NCBI GenBank assembly: GCA_004352715.1 | Contig: SCFE01000030.1 | Span: 924,161-988,160 of the forward strand | Direction: 5' to 3' | Length of the DNA stretch: 64,000 nucleotides | Source: Hofstenia miamia | Taxonomy: Eukaryota > Xenacoelomorpha > Acoela | Shown: in pieces, positions 36,990-49,455 of the stretch | How positions within the stretch are numbered: the stretch's first letter is position 1 | Layout of the letters: the number at the start of each line of letters is the position of its first letter | Notes under the pieces: generated by a model | Databases searched by the model: none | The model's input: only the letters and a program-made list of their open reading frames with translations | Told to the model about the DNA's origin: nothing | Position numbers and translations under genes: made by a program

Positions 36990-37866
36990 CTCATTGCGAA
37001 GAGGAGTTAAGCAAAACTAAATTATTAGCTCCTCTCAAGAACCTCGGCAGAGATGAACTAATTATCCTGTTCAACATGCTAGCAGCCATCAAAGAAACTC
37101 CTTCTGAATCCACCAACAAAACTACTCAAGTAACTCCAGAAATTAATCATGCGCCGTCTCAAACACAAAAGAAGATACAACGCCCAAAACACTTGAGAGC
37201 AGAAGCTGAATTTCTTGCCATCGGATCATCAATGTATCGTCATCTGAAAGCTCCGGGATTACTAAGAACTTCTACATGTGTTCACTCGTATCCGGGAGCC
37301 ACCATTGAAAACATAGCTGATTTAATTCCGCTTTATCCCGAATCGAATAATTTAAAGAGAATTCTCATTACAATAGGAAGAAACNNNNNNNNNNNNNNNN
37401 NNNNNNNNNNNNNNNNNNNNNNNNNNNNNNNNNNNNNNNNNNNNNNNNNNNNNNNNNNNNNNNNNNNNNNNNNNNNNNNNNNNNNNNNNNNNNNNNNNNN
37501 NNNNNNNNNNNNNNNNNNNNNNNNNNNNNNNNNNNNNNNNNNNNNNNNNNNNNNNNNNNNNNNNNNNNNNNNNNNNNNNNNNNNNNNNNNNNNNNNNNNN
37601 NNNNNNNNNNNNNNNNNNNNNNNNNNNNNNNNNNNNNNNNNNNNNNNNNNNNNNNNNNNNNNNNNNNNNNNNNNNNNNNNNNNNNTAAATTTACTTATTA
37701 AACAAAACGCCAAGCTGTTAAATTATACCGTTTTCGACAAATCTAACTGTTTTTATTTAGGATCTTCTGTTGATAGAAGTTTATTTACGAAAAATGGAAT
37801 CCACTACACTAAACAAGGTTATGCAACGCTTGCACGGTACATCAAATTCTTTTTTAACACGCCGTG
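36990..37866 (+). CDS. SGNH/esterase-like ORF, probably a retrotransposon ORF1, interrupted by a sequence gap
   Basis: One frame is open from about 36970 to the stop at 37865, through a 301-base run of N at 37385-37685. The first ATG in frame is 37076, but the frame extends upstream without an ATG. Before the gap the protein has FLAIGSSMYRHL, in the position of the GDS nucleophile block of SGNH hydrolases (Gly-Ser-Ser here), and ILITIGRN, like the block with the conserved G-x-N. After the gap it has FTKNGIHYTKQGYATLARYI, matching the last block with the catalytic His. The N-terminal region is Lys/Thr/Gln-rich. Such domains occur in ORF1 proteins of CR1-type non-LTR retrotransposons, which is the likeliest origin given the reverse transcriptase fragments downstream. 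A host origin cannot be excluded. Confidence 0.5.
37385..37685. other. assembly gap of 301 N
   Basis: The run of N lies inside the SGNH-like open frame. The frame is the same on both sides at this estimated length. The missing part would hold the middle of the hydrolase fold. Confidence 0.98.
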
Positions 37867-38479
37867 AACCGCGTATTTAATCACCGATTATGTGATGAAA
37901 AGACCTACACCACCAGCTTGAAATCTTTTATCTTACCGTTTCCGCCTCAACACCGGTTCTCAAACGCACGACCATCATTTTTACAAACGCCGCCCAACAC
38001 CTTTGAACAATCCCTGCCAAAACATGCCTTACTTTCACCGTCAATAAACATGCGACGAAGTTATGCCAACACTCGCTCAACAGCACCGCCGTAATCACCC
38101 GCCGAGATTCAGAGGATTAGAAACTTACTTAGGCTTTTCTAATGATGGTAAATTTTATTTTTATATTTTTGATTTTCATTGGGTTATGGCGAATTTTTCA
38201 CCTAATTTATGCTATCGCTAATAACTCACTTTCTTCCATATATTTAATTCTAATTATTCAAAATTCAATGTTACCTGTGTTAGAGAAACCTTACCTATAT
38301 ATAAACATAATTTAAGAAACAGCATGAATACATGCAAGATATTTAAAAAATGGATTTTCATTAAAACAACAAAACATTCTTTATTTTACTTTCTAGTGCT
38401 AACAATAATGTTACTTATATCCGGCATATTTATTAATATTTATTAATTAATGGCTAACAACATACCTTACAAATAGATA

Positions 38480-38940
38480 TCAGTAGGGGTCCCAAAAATA
38501 TGACCTAATAAATGCAAAATATGACCAAATTTTAATGACCGTATTTTTCAAATTATAACCTAAAAATATGACCTAAATTTTGCCAATTTCGTCACATTAA
38601 CTAGCAAACAAAGGTAGAGTTTTTTTAAAATCTATTAAATGATAAAACTAAACAACAAAAAATCAATATAGTTCCAAAAAAATAAAACAAGTAGCAAAAA
38701 AATAAGTTTTAGTTAGATTGGTTTAGATTATGGTATCAAGATATGTACTTCCATACGTTTTCAGATTTAAAGTTTGTCGTGCGATAAAATAGTTTCGCTC
38801 CACAGCAGCTGAAGTTGCTTGAGATTTAACCAGTTCTTCGTATAAGGAAGGTGCAACATTAGTTCGCTTGAGCTGCACAATTTCAGTAAAATCGTTATTT
38901 AATAGTCTTTTAGTTTGCATTTATCTTCTTCAAAATTTAA
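38480..38940 (-). pseudogene. hAT transposase C-terminal (dimerisation) relic
   Basis: On the minus strand, 38920-38723 encodes EELVKSQATSAAVERNYFIA followed by a basic, Asn- and Leu-containing tail. The motif S.A.VER.F is the hallmark of the C-terminal dimerisation region of hAT transposases. Downstream on that strand, at about 38480, lies CAGTAGGGGTCCCAAAAAT, which looks like a hAT terminus, and tandem TATGACCTAA words occur around 38500-38585. The catalytic core is missing, so this is an inactive end fragment. Confidence 0.5.
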
Positions 38941-39052
38941 TTGCATGATCGTGTCATAAGGCATTTGGATAGTAAAGTAGACACCTATATTCTCAATAAC
39001 ATCAATAAGGTTACCGTATTTTGTTATCTCTACCAAGTTGCTCATGAGACCA

Positions 39053-39500
39053 TAAGATAAGATTAGAGATTCTTTATTCAGCTAAATGTTATCTGAATAG
39101 CATCATTAGATTCACAAAAACATATACAATTCACATAAATCACAAAAGAAATCTTCCAACCTATGGATAAATTACTGTGGTAAAATATTATTAACGAGTT
39201 ATAGTATAGTCATTGTTATAAAATTTGTAACAATCATTATTTACCAGAAATATATTTCTGCTTAAGGAAGATTTTTAAGTGCTTTTTTAAAAATTTCATT
39301 TTTTCAAAATTTTTAATTTTTTAGGTAGCGAATTCCAGGTTCGAATGGCGACATTAATGAAGGATTTCTTTAAAACTTTTTCTTATACTTAACACATGTA
39401 AAAAGTTTGGATCTTGAATTATGTCCATGAGTAAATCCCGGGATTTTAATCGTATTATAAGGTGGTAGGTTTCTGATTAGCTTGAAGAATGTCAGAAGGG
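39053..39500 (-). pseudogene. non-LTR retrotransposon 3' end fragment, minus copy
   Basis: On the minus strand 39480-39250 encodes a C-terminal reverse transcriptase tail containing AIRTWNSLPKK. It is homologous to the tail of the plus copy at 40629-40898 (AIRTWNSLPKEVKII). The element ends in GAATAAAGAATCTC..ATCTTATCTT, the same AATAAAGAA plus ATCTT repeat tail as the plus copy ending at 41061. This supports a shared family with a microsatellite-like 3' tail, as in CR1/L2 elements. The 5' part is absent. Confidence 0.7.
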
Positions 39501-39539
39501 TATTCCATATAAGAAATCACTGCAGATATAATTGCCACT

Positions 39540-41061
39540 CCCTTAAATTTTATTTTTAATGAATGCATAAAAAATAATTATTTTCCGGATTATTTAAAAA
39601 TTGCCCATGTTACTCCCATTTTTTAAAAAAATGATCCATCAGTTGCCCAAAATTATCGGCCAATTTCTATCACATCTCCATTAAGCAAAGTATTCGAAAG
39701 ATTATTGCACGATCAAATAACTGAATACCTAAATAAGTACAACCTACTGTCAAATACTCAATGTGGTTTTCGAAAAATTTCTCAACCCTGATGCCCTTTT
39801 AAGAGCCACAGAAAACTGGAGATCGTCACTGGACGCAAATAAGTTTGTAGCTATTGCTTGCCTAGAACTTTCTAAAGCTTTTGATTCAATTAATCATAGC
39901 ATACTAATAAAAAAATTATCCTATATGGGGTTTTCTAATAAAAGCAGAAATTTGATAACTAGTTATTTGAAGGATAGGTTTCAGAGAGTAGAGATAAGCG
40001 ATGTTTTTTCAAATTGGCTGCCTGTTAACAATGGTGTTCCTCAAGGAACAATTCTAGGTCCCCTTCTTTTCAGTATATATGTAAATGACATGCACACGAC
40101 AACTGATTGTAACTTAATTCAATTCGCCTATGATACCTGCATATCCAATGATAATAAATCCATGCATATGGCAATTGAATCTATAGCATCAAATTGTGCT
40201 AATATTTCAGAATGCATAGGTTGATCATAAATGAAGGTAAAACTGAATTTTGTATTTTGCAGCCCGCTAAATATAACTACGCCGTTACAGATTTAACTCT
40301 TAATCTTAATGATGCTAAGGTTCCGACGGTTAATAATTTTAAGTACTTAGGAGTACTTTTTGACTCGAAATTAAATTTTGAATCTCACATTAATGCTACA
40401 GTTCGAAAGTTTGCTATCGGTATAAGAAATATGTCAATGATATAAAGGCAATTAATTAATGTGCGATAATTCATTTTTTCATGCATTTATAATGAGTCAC
40501 CTAAATTACGCAAATATATTACTTACTGACATAAAAGATTGTTTTTTTAGGAAACTTCAAAATATTCATCTAGAACTAAGGACTATATTTGTTGACTTTT
40601 TTAAACTCAAAGAACTTACCATCTTTTAATGATTTCTATGCCTGGTTTTATTCATAAGCAGAACTCCAGATCAAAACATTTTACATGTATTAGATATAGA
40701 AAAAAAATTATGAAAGAATCATTCAATAATACCGCTATCCGAACTTGGAATTCATTGCCTAAAGAAGTAAAAATCATTGAAAAATTAAGCGTTTTTAAAA
40801 CGCAAATTAAAATTTACCTTGAACAACAGTATATCTCAGGTAAATCATGGCTAGGGTATAAATTTTACAATTATGATTACTCAACAACCCGTACTTGAAA
40901 TCTCTCATTAGTAATTTTTCCCTAGCCTGGTAGATTTATTGTATAGTTATTGTTATTTTGTATGTATTACGTATGATTGTATATTTTTCGACGCTATTCA
41001 GATAAATTACCAGTTATTATTTGTCAATATTTATCTGAATAAAGAATATCTTATCTTATCT
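39540..41061 (+). pseudogene. CR1/L2-like reverse transcriptase relic, plus copy
   Basis: A nearly complete reverse transcriptase domain is split over several frames. In order: YFPDYLKIAHVTPIF; NYRPISITSPLSKVFERLL; FVAIACLELSKAFDSINH; NGVPQGTILGPLLFSIYVND; then QFAYDTCI, where the family has (Y/F)ADD. The first catalytic Asp of that pair is replaced by Tyr, so the enzyme is inactive even apart from the frameshifts near 39780, 40215 and 40445. The thumb and C-terminal tail follow (NFKYLGVLFDSKLNFESHIN; AIRTWNSLPKE). The 3' end carries AATAAAG and ATCTT repeats. It is truncated at the 5' side: no endonuclease is seen. Confidence 0.85.
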
Positions 41062-42900
41062 AGTTGTTTTGGGAAAAGAGTAGATCGAGAAATGTACTGC
41101 TTGGTTTTCGAGGAGTGTTTCGTAGTGATATTTATTGCCAATCTTAATTGAATATCAAGCTTTTTATAAAGCGCTTCGCTTAGGTCAGTAAATAAAATAT
41201 TTGCGTAATTAAAGTGACTCATGAGGAAATGGAAGTATTGAATTTTTGCACAAGTGGTAATTGCCTAACTACTAGTATCATACTTTTTATACCTATAGCT
41301 AATTTTCTAACTATTAAATTAATGTGAGAGTTGAATTTTAACTTTGAGTCAATAGTTACTCCTAGGTACTTGAAAGTGCCTACAATAGGAACATTAATAC
41401 TATTCACATTTAAGGTCACTGCAGAAACATCGTAATTGCTTTTGTTCGTCAACTTGTGCATACAAAAGTATTTTGACAATTTGTTACAATTCAATTCTAT
41501 AGATTCCGCTGCTAGGTGCATTGATGAATTATCACTGGAAATACATATTGGATTAAGTTGCAATTAGTTATAGAATGCATGTCATTTACATAAATACTAA
41601 AAAGAAGAGGACCTAGAATCGTACCTTGATGCACCCCATTGTAAACCGGTAACCATTCTGAAAAAATATAATTTAATTTAACTCTGTAATCTTTGATTGA
41701 GGTACCTCGTTGTCAATTGCTTACTATTACTAGAAAATCCTAAGTAAGATAGTTTTTCAATTAGAATTTTATGATTAATCGAATCAAAGGCTTTTGAAAG
41801 ATCAAAGCAAGCTATAGTTACAAATTTATTAGAATCAAGTGATGCTCTCCAAGTTTCAGTAGCATTTAATAGTGCATCAGTTGTTGAGAAAATTTTGCGA
41901 AATCCAAATTGCGTGTTTGATAATAAATTATACTTATTCAAATGTTCAGTTATTTGATTATGTAATAATCTTCGAATATTTTGCTTATTGGAGAATTGAG
42001 ATTGGCCGATAATTAGTGGCAATTGATGGATCGCTTTTCTTAAAAATAGGAGTAATTAAATTTTATGCATTCTTAAGAGCCCATGAGGGAATGCTTGATT
42101 TGTTGGCTTATAAATTGAGAAGCGGAAAGAAAATTCGGCTGTAAAAATTTTGCGAGAAACGTTTTCGTACTTAACGAGGTGGCAATGGGGGACTTTCATT
42201 AAAATTTAAATATTTTATTTTTAGTTAAAAATGTTAAATTTAGTTTAAATTCTTAAAAAATAAAGCAACCATTAAAAAATATTTGCAGAATTCACTGTCT
42301 CTTTCGTGTTCATGTCATGTCAATACCTTTTGATTTTAATTCATCTTACAAAGTAATAGTTTTATGATTCAAAAGGTAATGACATCATCTGAACAGAAAA
42401 AGGACAGTGAATTTCTGCAAAATTTAGCAAGTATTTTTTGTTGGGTTGGTATTTTTAAGTATTTTTTGTTGGCTTTTTATTTTTAAGGAATTTAAGTTAA
42501 ACATTTTTGGCTAAAAATATTCAAATTTAAATTTTAGTGAGAATCCCCCATTGTATTTTTCTAGATTAACCTGTCATACTTAAACTTTAAATGTTTCTAA
42601 ATTGTCAGAAAGATTGTTTCCTTGCTGATCTTTTATCACATCAATTGAGTTTGATCGGTTAAATTTGTGATTTCTCGTATTAGCTTCCACTTTGATCGTT
42701 CACTTGGACAGCGCGCATATTCATTCTTAATGAATCCGTTGAATGCCTTCCGAGATTCAATATTTGATGCATTTCTAGCCTTTCTATGTATGGCAAAATT
42801 TTTGCTAGTTTGAGAAATCATAAAATGTTTATACGTTTTGTTCTTTTCGCGAATCAATCATTTGCAAGGCTTATTCGAGAAAGTGTTGCTTGCTTTGGAG
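41062..42900 (-). pseudogene. CR1/L2-like reverse transcriptase relic, minus copy
   Basis: Same family as the plus copy, in opposite orientation and directly abutting its 3' tail. On the minus strand, 42857-42636 encodes the basic linker before the polymerase (REKNKTYKHF, AIHRKARNASN). 42022-41678 encodes NTQFGFRK and IACFDLSKAFDSINH. 41563-41219 encodes the palm end and thumb (FKYLGVTIDSKLKFNSHIN). At the YADD site near 41550, codons are missing between NLIQY and CISSDNSS, so the catalytic pair is deleted. There are several frameshifts. The 3' tail is absent, apparently cut where the plus copy joins. Confidence 0.8.
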
Positions 42901-43309
42901 TTTGTATTAGATTTAACCATTATTTTCTTTTCAGGGCAAAATCTGTTAAAATAAAATTAATACTAATTTATTTTTAAACCTTTGTACAATACAAAAAGTA
43001 TAAAAATACTTAAGGCTTAAAGTAAATTGTTTATAATTTTACTAATTTGCAGTTTGATATTACATAATTACTTACTTTATTTTTTGAATAATTCTAATTT
43101 AATATTTTTCATTAAATCTTTAAAATTAGTTAATTTCAAGAGATAATTTGTTCCATAGTTTTATACAGTAATTGATGAAACAGTTCGATTCTTTTTCTAA
43201 ATTTAAATTTTAAATAGCACTTAGTTTTAATATGGAGTTTTGATGACTCCAATCAAGGTCTTTAACGTCAACAAGAATTAATCGAAAGTAAATAAGTTTT
43301 GTCTTTCTC

Positions 43310-44005
43310 CAAGGCTGAAGATTAATGTAAATAAAACTGAATATATTTTTGTACATAAGAAGAAAGCTAATTCACTTCTATCAAATTCTGTTAAACTATA
43401 GAACTCAAATGCTCAAATTGAATTGGCAGTTATTTTTTACTCATCGTTCTCTACAACCATACGTAGAAAAGTGTCCACAGCGTCTACGATTATTAAAACT
43501 TATCTGCCAGTTTATAAAACGTAAAACGGTAATTTTATTAGTTCGAAATTTAATTCTCTCCAAGCTTGATTACTGTAATTCATATTATTAGGATGCCTAG
43601 TTATTGCATTAAAAATTAGACAAACCAGAATCATGCCGCATTCATATTTTTCAAAATGCAATGATATTTTCATTCAACAGTATTTCTGCACGACTTACAT
43701 TGGCTTCTATTTGTAAAAAGAATTGAATTCAAAATCCTGATTATCATGTATAAAATTAAAAATTATATTCAAGTACTGAACTATTTATCCGATAGCACAG
43801 TGCCATGTCAGTTTACGAATCACGCGGTTGACACATGCATCACGCTTTAGACAGCCTCTTCACTCAACAAATTACTCTAGGAGTTTTTCATATACAGGAC
43901 CATGTTTCTGGAATTCATTTTCATCAGAATTAAGGGCATCATCAAGTCTAATTAGCTTCAAAAAAAATTGAAGACGAATTTTTTTAAATCTTATTTTCAC
44001 TTTAG
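43310..44005 (+). pseudogene. non-LTR reverse transcriptase C-terminal relic, second family
   Basis: The frame starts LKINVNKTEYIFVHKKK (the block after the palm, typically LKLN..KTEF), continues through LVRNLILSKLDYCNSYY (typical SKLDYCN block), and after several stops shows traces of the C-terminal region (SLASKKIEDEFF). It differs from the family at 39540-42900, which lacks the SKLDYCN block. The palm with the catalytic Asp pair is not present. It lies about 0.3 kb beyond the NOP14 stop. Confidence 0.65.
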
Positions 44006-44257
44006 TGCATAGTTTTGTTCTGCATCACTTTTGAGTAGCAATATTTGCTGTAACATTTAATAATAATAATAATATAAGAGGATTATTTGTGTTGGGAAAA
44101 GCATGGATCTAGTCAAAGTGCATAGTTCTAAAATCATACCTTGAAACAACAAGATATCAAATTTTCTATAACAAATATATTTTAGATAACTAAACATCTT
44201 TACATAATATGTGTTAGCATGTTGAAATTCCATATCGACATTAATATTGAATCGAAC

Positions 44258-44260
<3 letters not shown>

Positions 44261-44292
<32 letters not shown>
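44261..44292. repeat. (AT)16 microsatellite
   Basis: An uninterrupted AT dinucleotide run just 3' of the NOP14 stop codon on the transcribed strand, thus in its 3' untranslated or flanking region. Confidence 0.95.
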
Positions 44293-44295
<3 letters not shown>

Positions 44296-44313
44296 GAGAA
44301 CACAAATAAAAAT

Positions 44314-44416
44314 TTATTTAAGTCTAAATTTTCGTTTTTTGATTTTCTTGATTTCACCTGCCTGTTCTGCCAAACTGCTGTACAATTCTTTAACTTTTTG
44401 TTTTCGAATATTGTCC
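44314..44416 (-). CDS. NOP14: NOP14 exon 16 and stop
   Basis: 103 bases after TCTTTTTAG. It encodes KVKELYSSLAEQAGEIKKIK and KRKFRLK before TAA, matching the family C-terminus (KVK.L...LA.Q.GE...LKRKK). No AATAAA was seen close downstream on the transcribed strand. Confidence 0.95.
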
Positions 44417-47400
44417 CTAAAAAGAAGAATCAAGTACGCCATCGAAAATTCGAGTCGAAGTATTGAAATTTAAATTCTAAGGATCAAATTTATAAATGTA
44501 ATAATGAAATAAATTTTCAAATAAGCAACATCACGTAGAATACGACAATACATTTATCTCGAAAAATATTACAAGCTGATTTCCTGACGATAAAATTTGA
44601 CAGATAAAAAGAATTGAAAGCAACATATCTGCGAATTATGTTCAACTCTTGATTAATTGACCACTTTCAGCAGAAATATTTCCATGCGATTATTTAAAAT
44701 TAAAATAACAATTTGCAACAATGCAGAAAAAAACAAATTAATGTAATAAATCATTTAATAAAATACAATACCTTTTAGAGAAAAGAGTGCTAAGACAAGT
44801 TGATGGCTATTTTGTGGCTGATACAAGAAGAGATTTGAATAAATAAACATTAATACCGAATAAAATGTCATAATGACGTCATCATGATTCATAGAAAAGG
44901 TAGTAATTTAGGGTGTTATTGGTGATACCTATATTAACAGCCAATTTTGTATTGAAAGCGCAATTTTGCAAATTAAATACGCTAGTGTGTATCTTAGGTA
45001 TTTGTTAAAACAGCACTAATACATCATTTTAAAAGTGGCATTAAAATTTTGAAGGGGGAATTTGCAAAAAAGTGATGTACAAATATAATTAAATTTTGCA
45101 ATATTATGCACTGTAAATTGGTAGTTCACAAAGCAAAATTCTATGTAATTTATAATTAGCACTGTTCAAAATAAATTGTTGTAACTGACAAGAGCATTAA
45201 AAATTTTTATTCTAAAAAAAGATTAAAATATTTTCAGAAGCATCAAAGCTTTGCAAAACAATTTCAAAATATATTTATTTAAAAAATTGAGTGTACATAC
45301 TTTTTAATTTCCTCTTTCAGTTTGACGCTTTGTAGGAACTGTGAGTCTTTCTTGATTTCTTTGATGGCCCCTCTCATTTCAGAATGAAGTTTCCTTTTAA
45401 GTTGTCTGGATGGACCAATGGGACGCACTTTGGAGTCACTCACACTAAATTCACTGTAATGATGAAGGTAAACTACTTACGTTTACATTTCTTCAAAACG
45501 AGGTTCAAACATTTTCAGTGGAGCGGGTCTGGAAATGGTTTTCATTAAAGGCAAGGACTTCGTCCTCTGCAAATAGAATGACATTTTCAAAGTTCGAATG
45601 GAATCCTAAATATTGAACTTATTCACATAAAAATATACAAAGATACAATTTCGAAATGTTCGAAACGTTTAAGATTACTTAATACTAGAAATATACAACT
45701 GAAATATACACTGGAAAAATTTAAGACTAATTGACAAAAAGATTTTTTTTGAAATGTCGGCTGATTTAAACACTAGCTCAATTGAATGGATAAATGAAAA
45801 ATCGATCTTGGTAATGTAGCAAAATCCCATCAATAAATGAAAAAAGTAAATTAATTATTAATCCATTCGTGACCAACATTCGAACTTTCGAACAAGTTTT
45901 TTGCGTATTTCAAAAGTACTATAAATCTCTTTCAAGATTGAACTTCAAAGATGGATTGTTTTAAGAATGCACTCCTCTGGCGGTTTTGGCGTCAATTTAA
46001 AAATCATATGTTTGGATATTTTCGGTAGGTTACTGCATCTCTTATTTTGATTTCTTGTGCATAGTACTGTTTGTTGATATCAATTTTACCTTTTAGGGCT
46101 CATGAAGTAGCTGGAACATAATTTTAGAATGTTCGGATATATTGATGCTCTAATTTTTGAATGTTGGTTACACGTCGCTACAAAAATAGTACAATTTGTG
46201 ACCAATGTGTGGAAGACTTATTCCTCTCTCATTTTATCTTTCAAGCGTTATAGACAGTATCCACATTATTCAAAATTACTTATTGGTGAAGTTGATTGAT
46301 AAATTTAGTTATTTTACACTCTTAATCTGAATTTGTAGAAACATTACAAATATTTTTTTCAGATAACGAATATGAAAAACTACTTCAATGTTCAAGAAGC
46401 TGTGCGACTGATTGAAAGCTTCGTTTTAGATGGTAATTTAACTGATTAGGAGACAGATGATGAAACTTTGGATATTCCTGATAATCCAATTTCGGATGCT
46501 GCAGTTTCGTGGAAATTCACTCGAGATTTTGAAAACACACCTGATTCTTTTGAAACCCCCCCCCCAAAGATTAGTAAAAATAAAAACGTTTCAACATGGA
46601 CGAAAAACAGAAGCTGACCAGATGCTTGAATGACAAATCATCGCACACACTATACTTTTACCGCTTCTTTTCATAACGACATTGTGCAGAAAACTAGCTG
46701 ATGAAGGTATGCGATGTACGGGGATCATCCAAATGAATGGGATTGAAAATTTCCCTCTCATCCAATCAAACGAATTCAAGAAACAAACTCGAGGAAGCTA
46801 CGAAGTCACTGTTTGTCAGTGGGTTGACTCAAGACCAGTGGCAATCGCAAAGAATCATGATCAGATTGTTCGACCATTTTCCGCTAGAAGTTGGAGTTCG
46901 AAGCAGAAGAAAGTCACCCAAATTTCCATGCTTCAAGTGTTTGGAAATTTCAATGATGACATAGGCGACGACTTCAAGCAAGCAAACGGTGGTGGTGGTG
47001 TCTTCTGTCAACACGTCGAATCAAAGCGCATTCACAGGAGTTGTCATAGAAAGCAAACCCACTTGGTCTTCAGGTGGGATATTGTGCGAACTCTCCTTGG
47101 CAATGCTCCTGCTGTTCTAAACCACGCGGTCCATCGAGCATACCCACTGATGTAGCTTGCAAAATTGATATCCAACATCTTCCAAGGTCTGCCGGGCGCG
47201 AAGGACGCTGTAAGCAGTGCAAGAAAAACAAAACTAAAGCTTGCGAGCAATGCGGTGCATTGCTTCACACAAATCAATTTGAAACTTTGAAGTGTAGGGA
47301 AGTCGTTTTATGAGATGTCTTTTCTGTTTTTCTATTTACATTTACCCTGTTGTATGATAGAGTTGAAGAAAAAGGAAACTAAAACAAATGATAAGTTTTG

Positions 47401-49415
47401 AATTGTGTACAAAATCATTCTTCATGAAAATGTGTAAGTACTAACAGAAATATATAGGAAGAGAAAATGATTATTAGCAAAGTAAGAGAAGGCAAAGATA
47501 AATAATGGCAATTATAAGTTATAAAATAAAATAGTCAAAGCTGAAAAACTGATGTATTAGGTTTATATTCTTCTGGATATTTCTAAACTCAAGTAAAAGT
47601 AATAGAAATATGTTAAAAAGTTATCATTTTTGACTTTCTTCTAGGTTCGGTCACGAAGGGGTTAAACTAGTACTCAAATATAATCGCTAAAAAGAATTAA
47701 TTTTAGGTGGGAAAACATAGATTGTATCAATGTAAATTATTCAATATCACAAATAATTGTTGAAAACCCTGTAATTCTTGTTAATATTGTAAAACAATGC
47801 AATTTTGAGAAAATAAATACCTTAAGAAGAGGTGGAGTAGCATCAGAAATGGGAAGTTTTTGAATAACCTTATCAATCTTCGCAAATAATACATAACAGG
47901 CAGACAGATTCGTGTAAATCTCCAAGCATTTTTGACATAATGTGCAGGTTAAAAAAACTAACAAACTACTAAACAGCCATTGTGTGAATCATACAATTCG
48001 AAAGCATTACCTGGACAAAGACTGTGATAAAATAAGTTCATAAACATCTAACATAGACGGGTCATCATCAATGTGAAGTGGCGACTCTAACGCATCAGAC
48101 AAGGAACCCTGAAGTCTACTATAATGTTTCTCAAACCACGAACTACGATCTAAACAAAACTGTTAGAAGCCAGGCATTGAAAATTATCGCATTTACGAAA
48201 TATTAAGCAAAGTCAAGTATTTTTCAACTAATTCAAGCATTTCCGTAATATCAATATCAAATATTTTGGTTATATCAAGTAAACAAACATTTTTCACTAG
48301 TAGCCTTAAGACTACTCCTGATTTACTAAGAAATCCTTCAACTACTGCTAATGTAGCTGGTAAAGCAAGTTGCAGAATTGCTCCTTGAATTTTTGTCTAC
48401 ACAATAATAGTTTATAAAGTTTTTAATACCATAAAATATTCATGAAGTTTTATAATTTTATTGATTGATTTACTCAGAGAATCTTTATATATTGCTTATG
48501 ACATCAGACTTTTGTAAGCTAAATTCTATATATATATATATATATATATATACAGCAATATATGAATGCATTGAAACTAAGCGTGCGAAAAAATGCATTG
48601 CTAACCTGATTGGTTACACTCTGAAAGGACAAGAGAAAAAAGAAAATGACAAACTGTAAGTACTTCGGGCACAACAAATTGACTACTGAGGTGCATGTGA
48701 AACAAAATGAAGGCTTTCAAATACAAGACACCAATATTTTCATTTGGACGAAACTAAATTACACTAAGCATTAGTTACTTGCTAAACCTCATATTTGCAA
48801 CGAGACACAACCATGTATTTATGCGCATATATTTTGAGAGTTGAAATGAACTAGGCGATTTCTTGGCACTTTTAGTACAAATGAAACTTAGAATTGAAGG
48901 GGTTAGAAGTAAACTGTCAGGGTTGCTGTTGCTGCCTAAAATGTTTTTTCCGAATAAAATAAAACACATGTTTTTTTCGAAAACACATGTTTATGTTACT
49001 TCCCCAAAATTTTCTTAAAAACTAGAGACTTATACTAGCAATATCTCGAAATATATATAGAGATAGAGATTGATAAACAGATGATTATTTAGATTTGAGC
49101 TAGGAGGGCGCCTGGCAAATCCTCTTACATCTTTGAACTTTTGAAACGTGCTTTCGTCAGAGAATAATACCAATTTCCATTGTTCCATAGTGCAATCAAC
49201 AAATGTTTTGCAAAATTCTAGTCGTTGTTTGAACGTGACGACAGTCTTAAAAATGGAGTTCAATGGGTTACAATCATCGTTAGTTTACAAAACATGTGCT
49301 AAATAAATTTACAATCAACTAAACTAAATATAAGTGATATTATTACATACACTTAAAATAAATTTGGAGTCATCAAACATTGTTGTCGATATAATAATTT
49401 GCCATTTGCTGTTTC

Positions 49416-49455
<40 letters not shown>

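Noticed and set aside
37333-37713. Minus-strand 126-residue frame
   Set aside because: It is almost entirely the N gap, antisense to the SGNH-like frame.
44057-44305. Frame with an alternating Ile-Tyr repeat
   Set aside because: It is a translation of the AT microsatellite. The same applies to frames at 48465-48659 and 60422-60640.
48200-48326. Continuation of NOP14 exon 11 (frame stays open to about 48200)
   Set aside because: The extra residues have no counterpart in the family, and an internal donor at 48326 gives the right phase to exon 12.
48779-48861. Minus-strand stretch KSPSSFQLSKYMRINTWLCL considered as the missing NOP14 exon
   Set aside because: It has a good donor (AGCAA|GTAACT), but it leaves phase 2, which does not join exon 11, and the acceptor lacks a pyrimidine tract. 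Similarity is too weak to override this.
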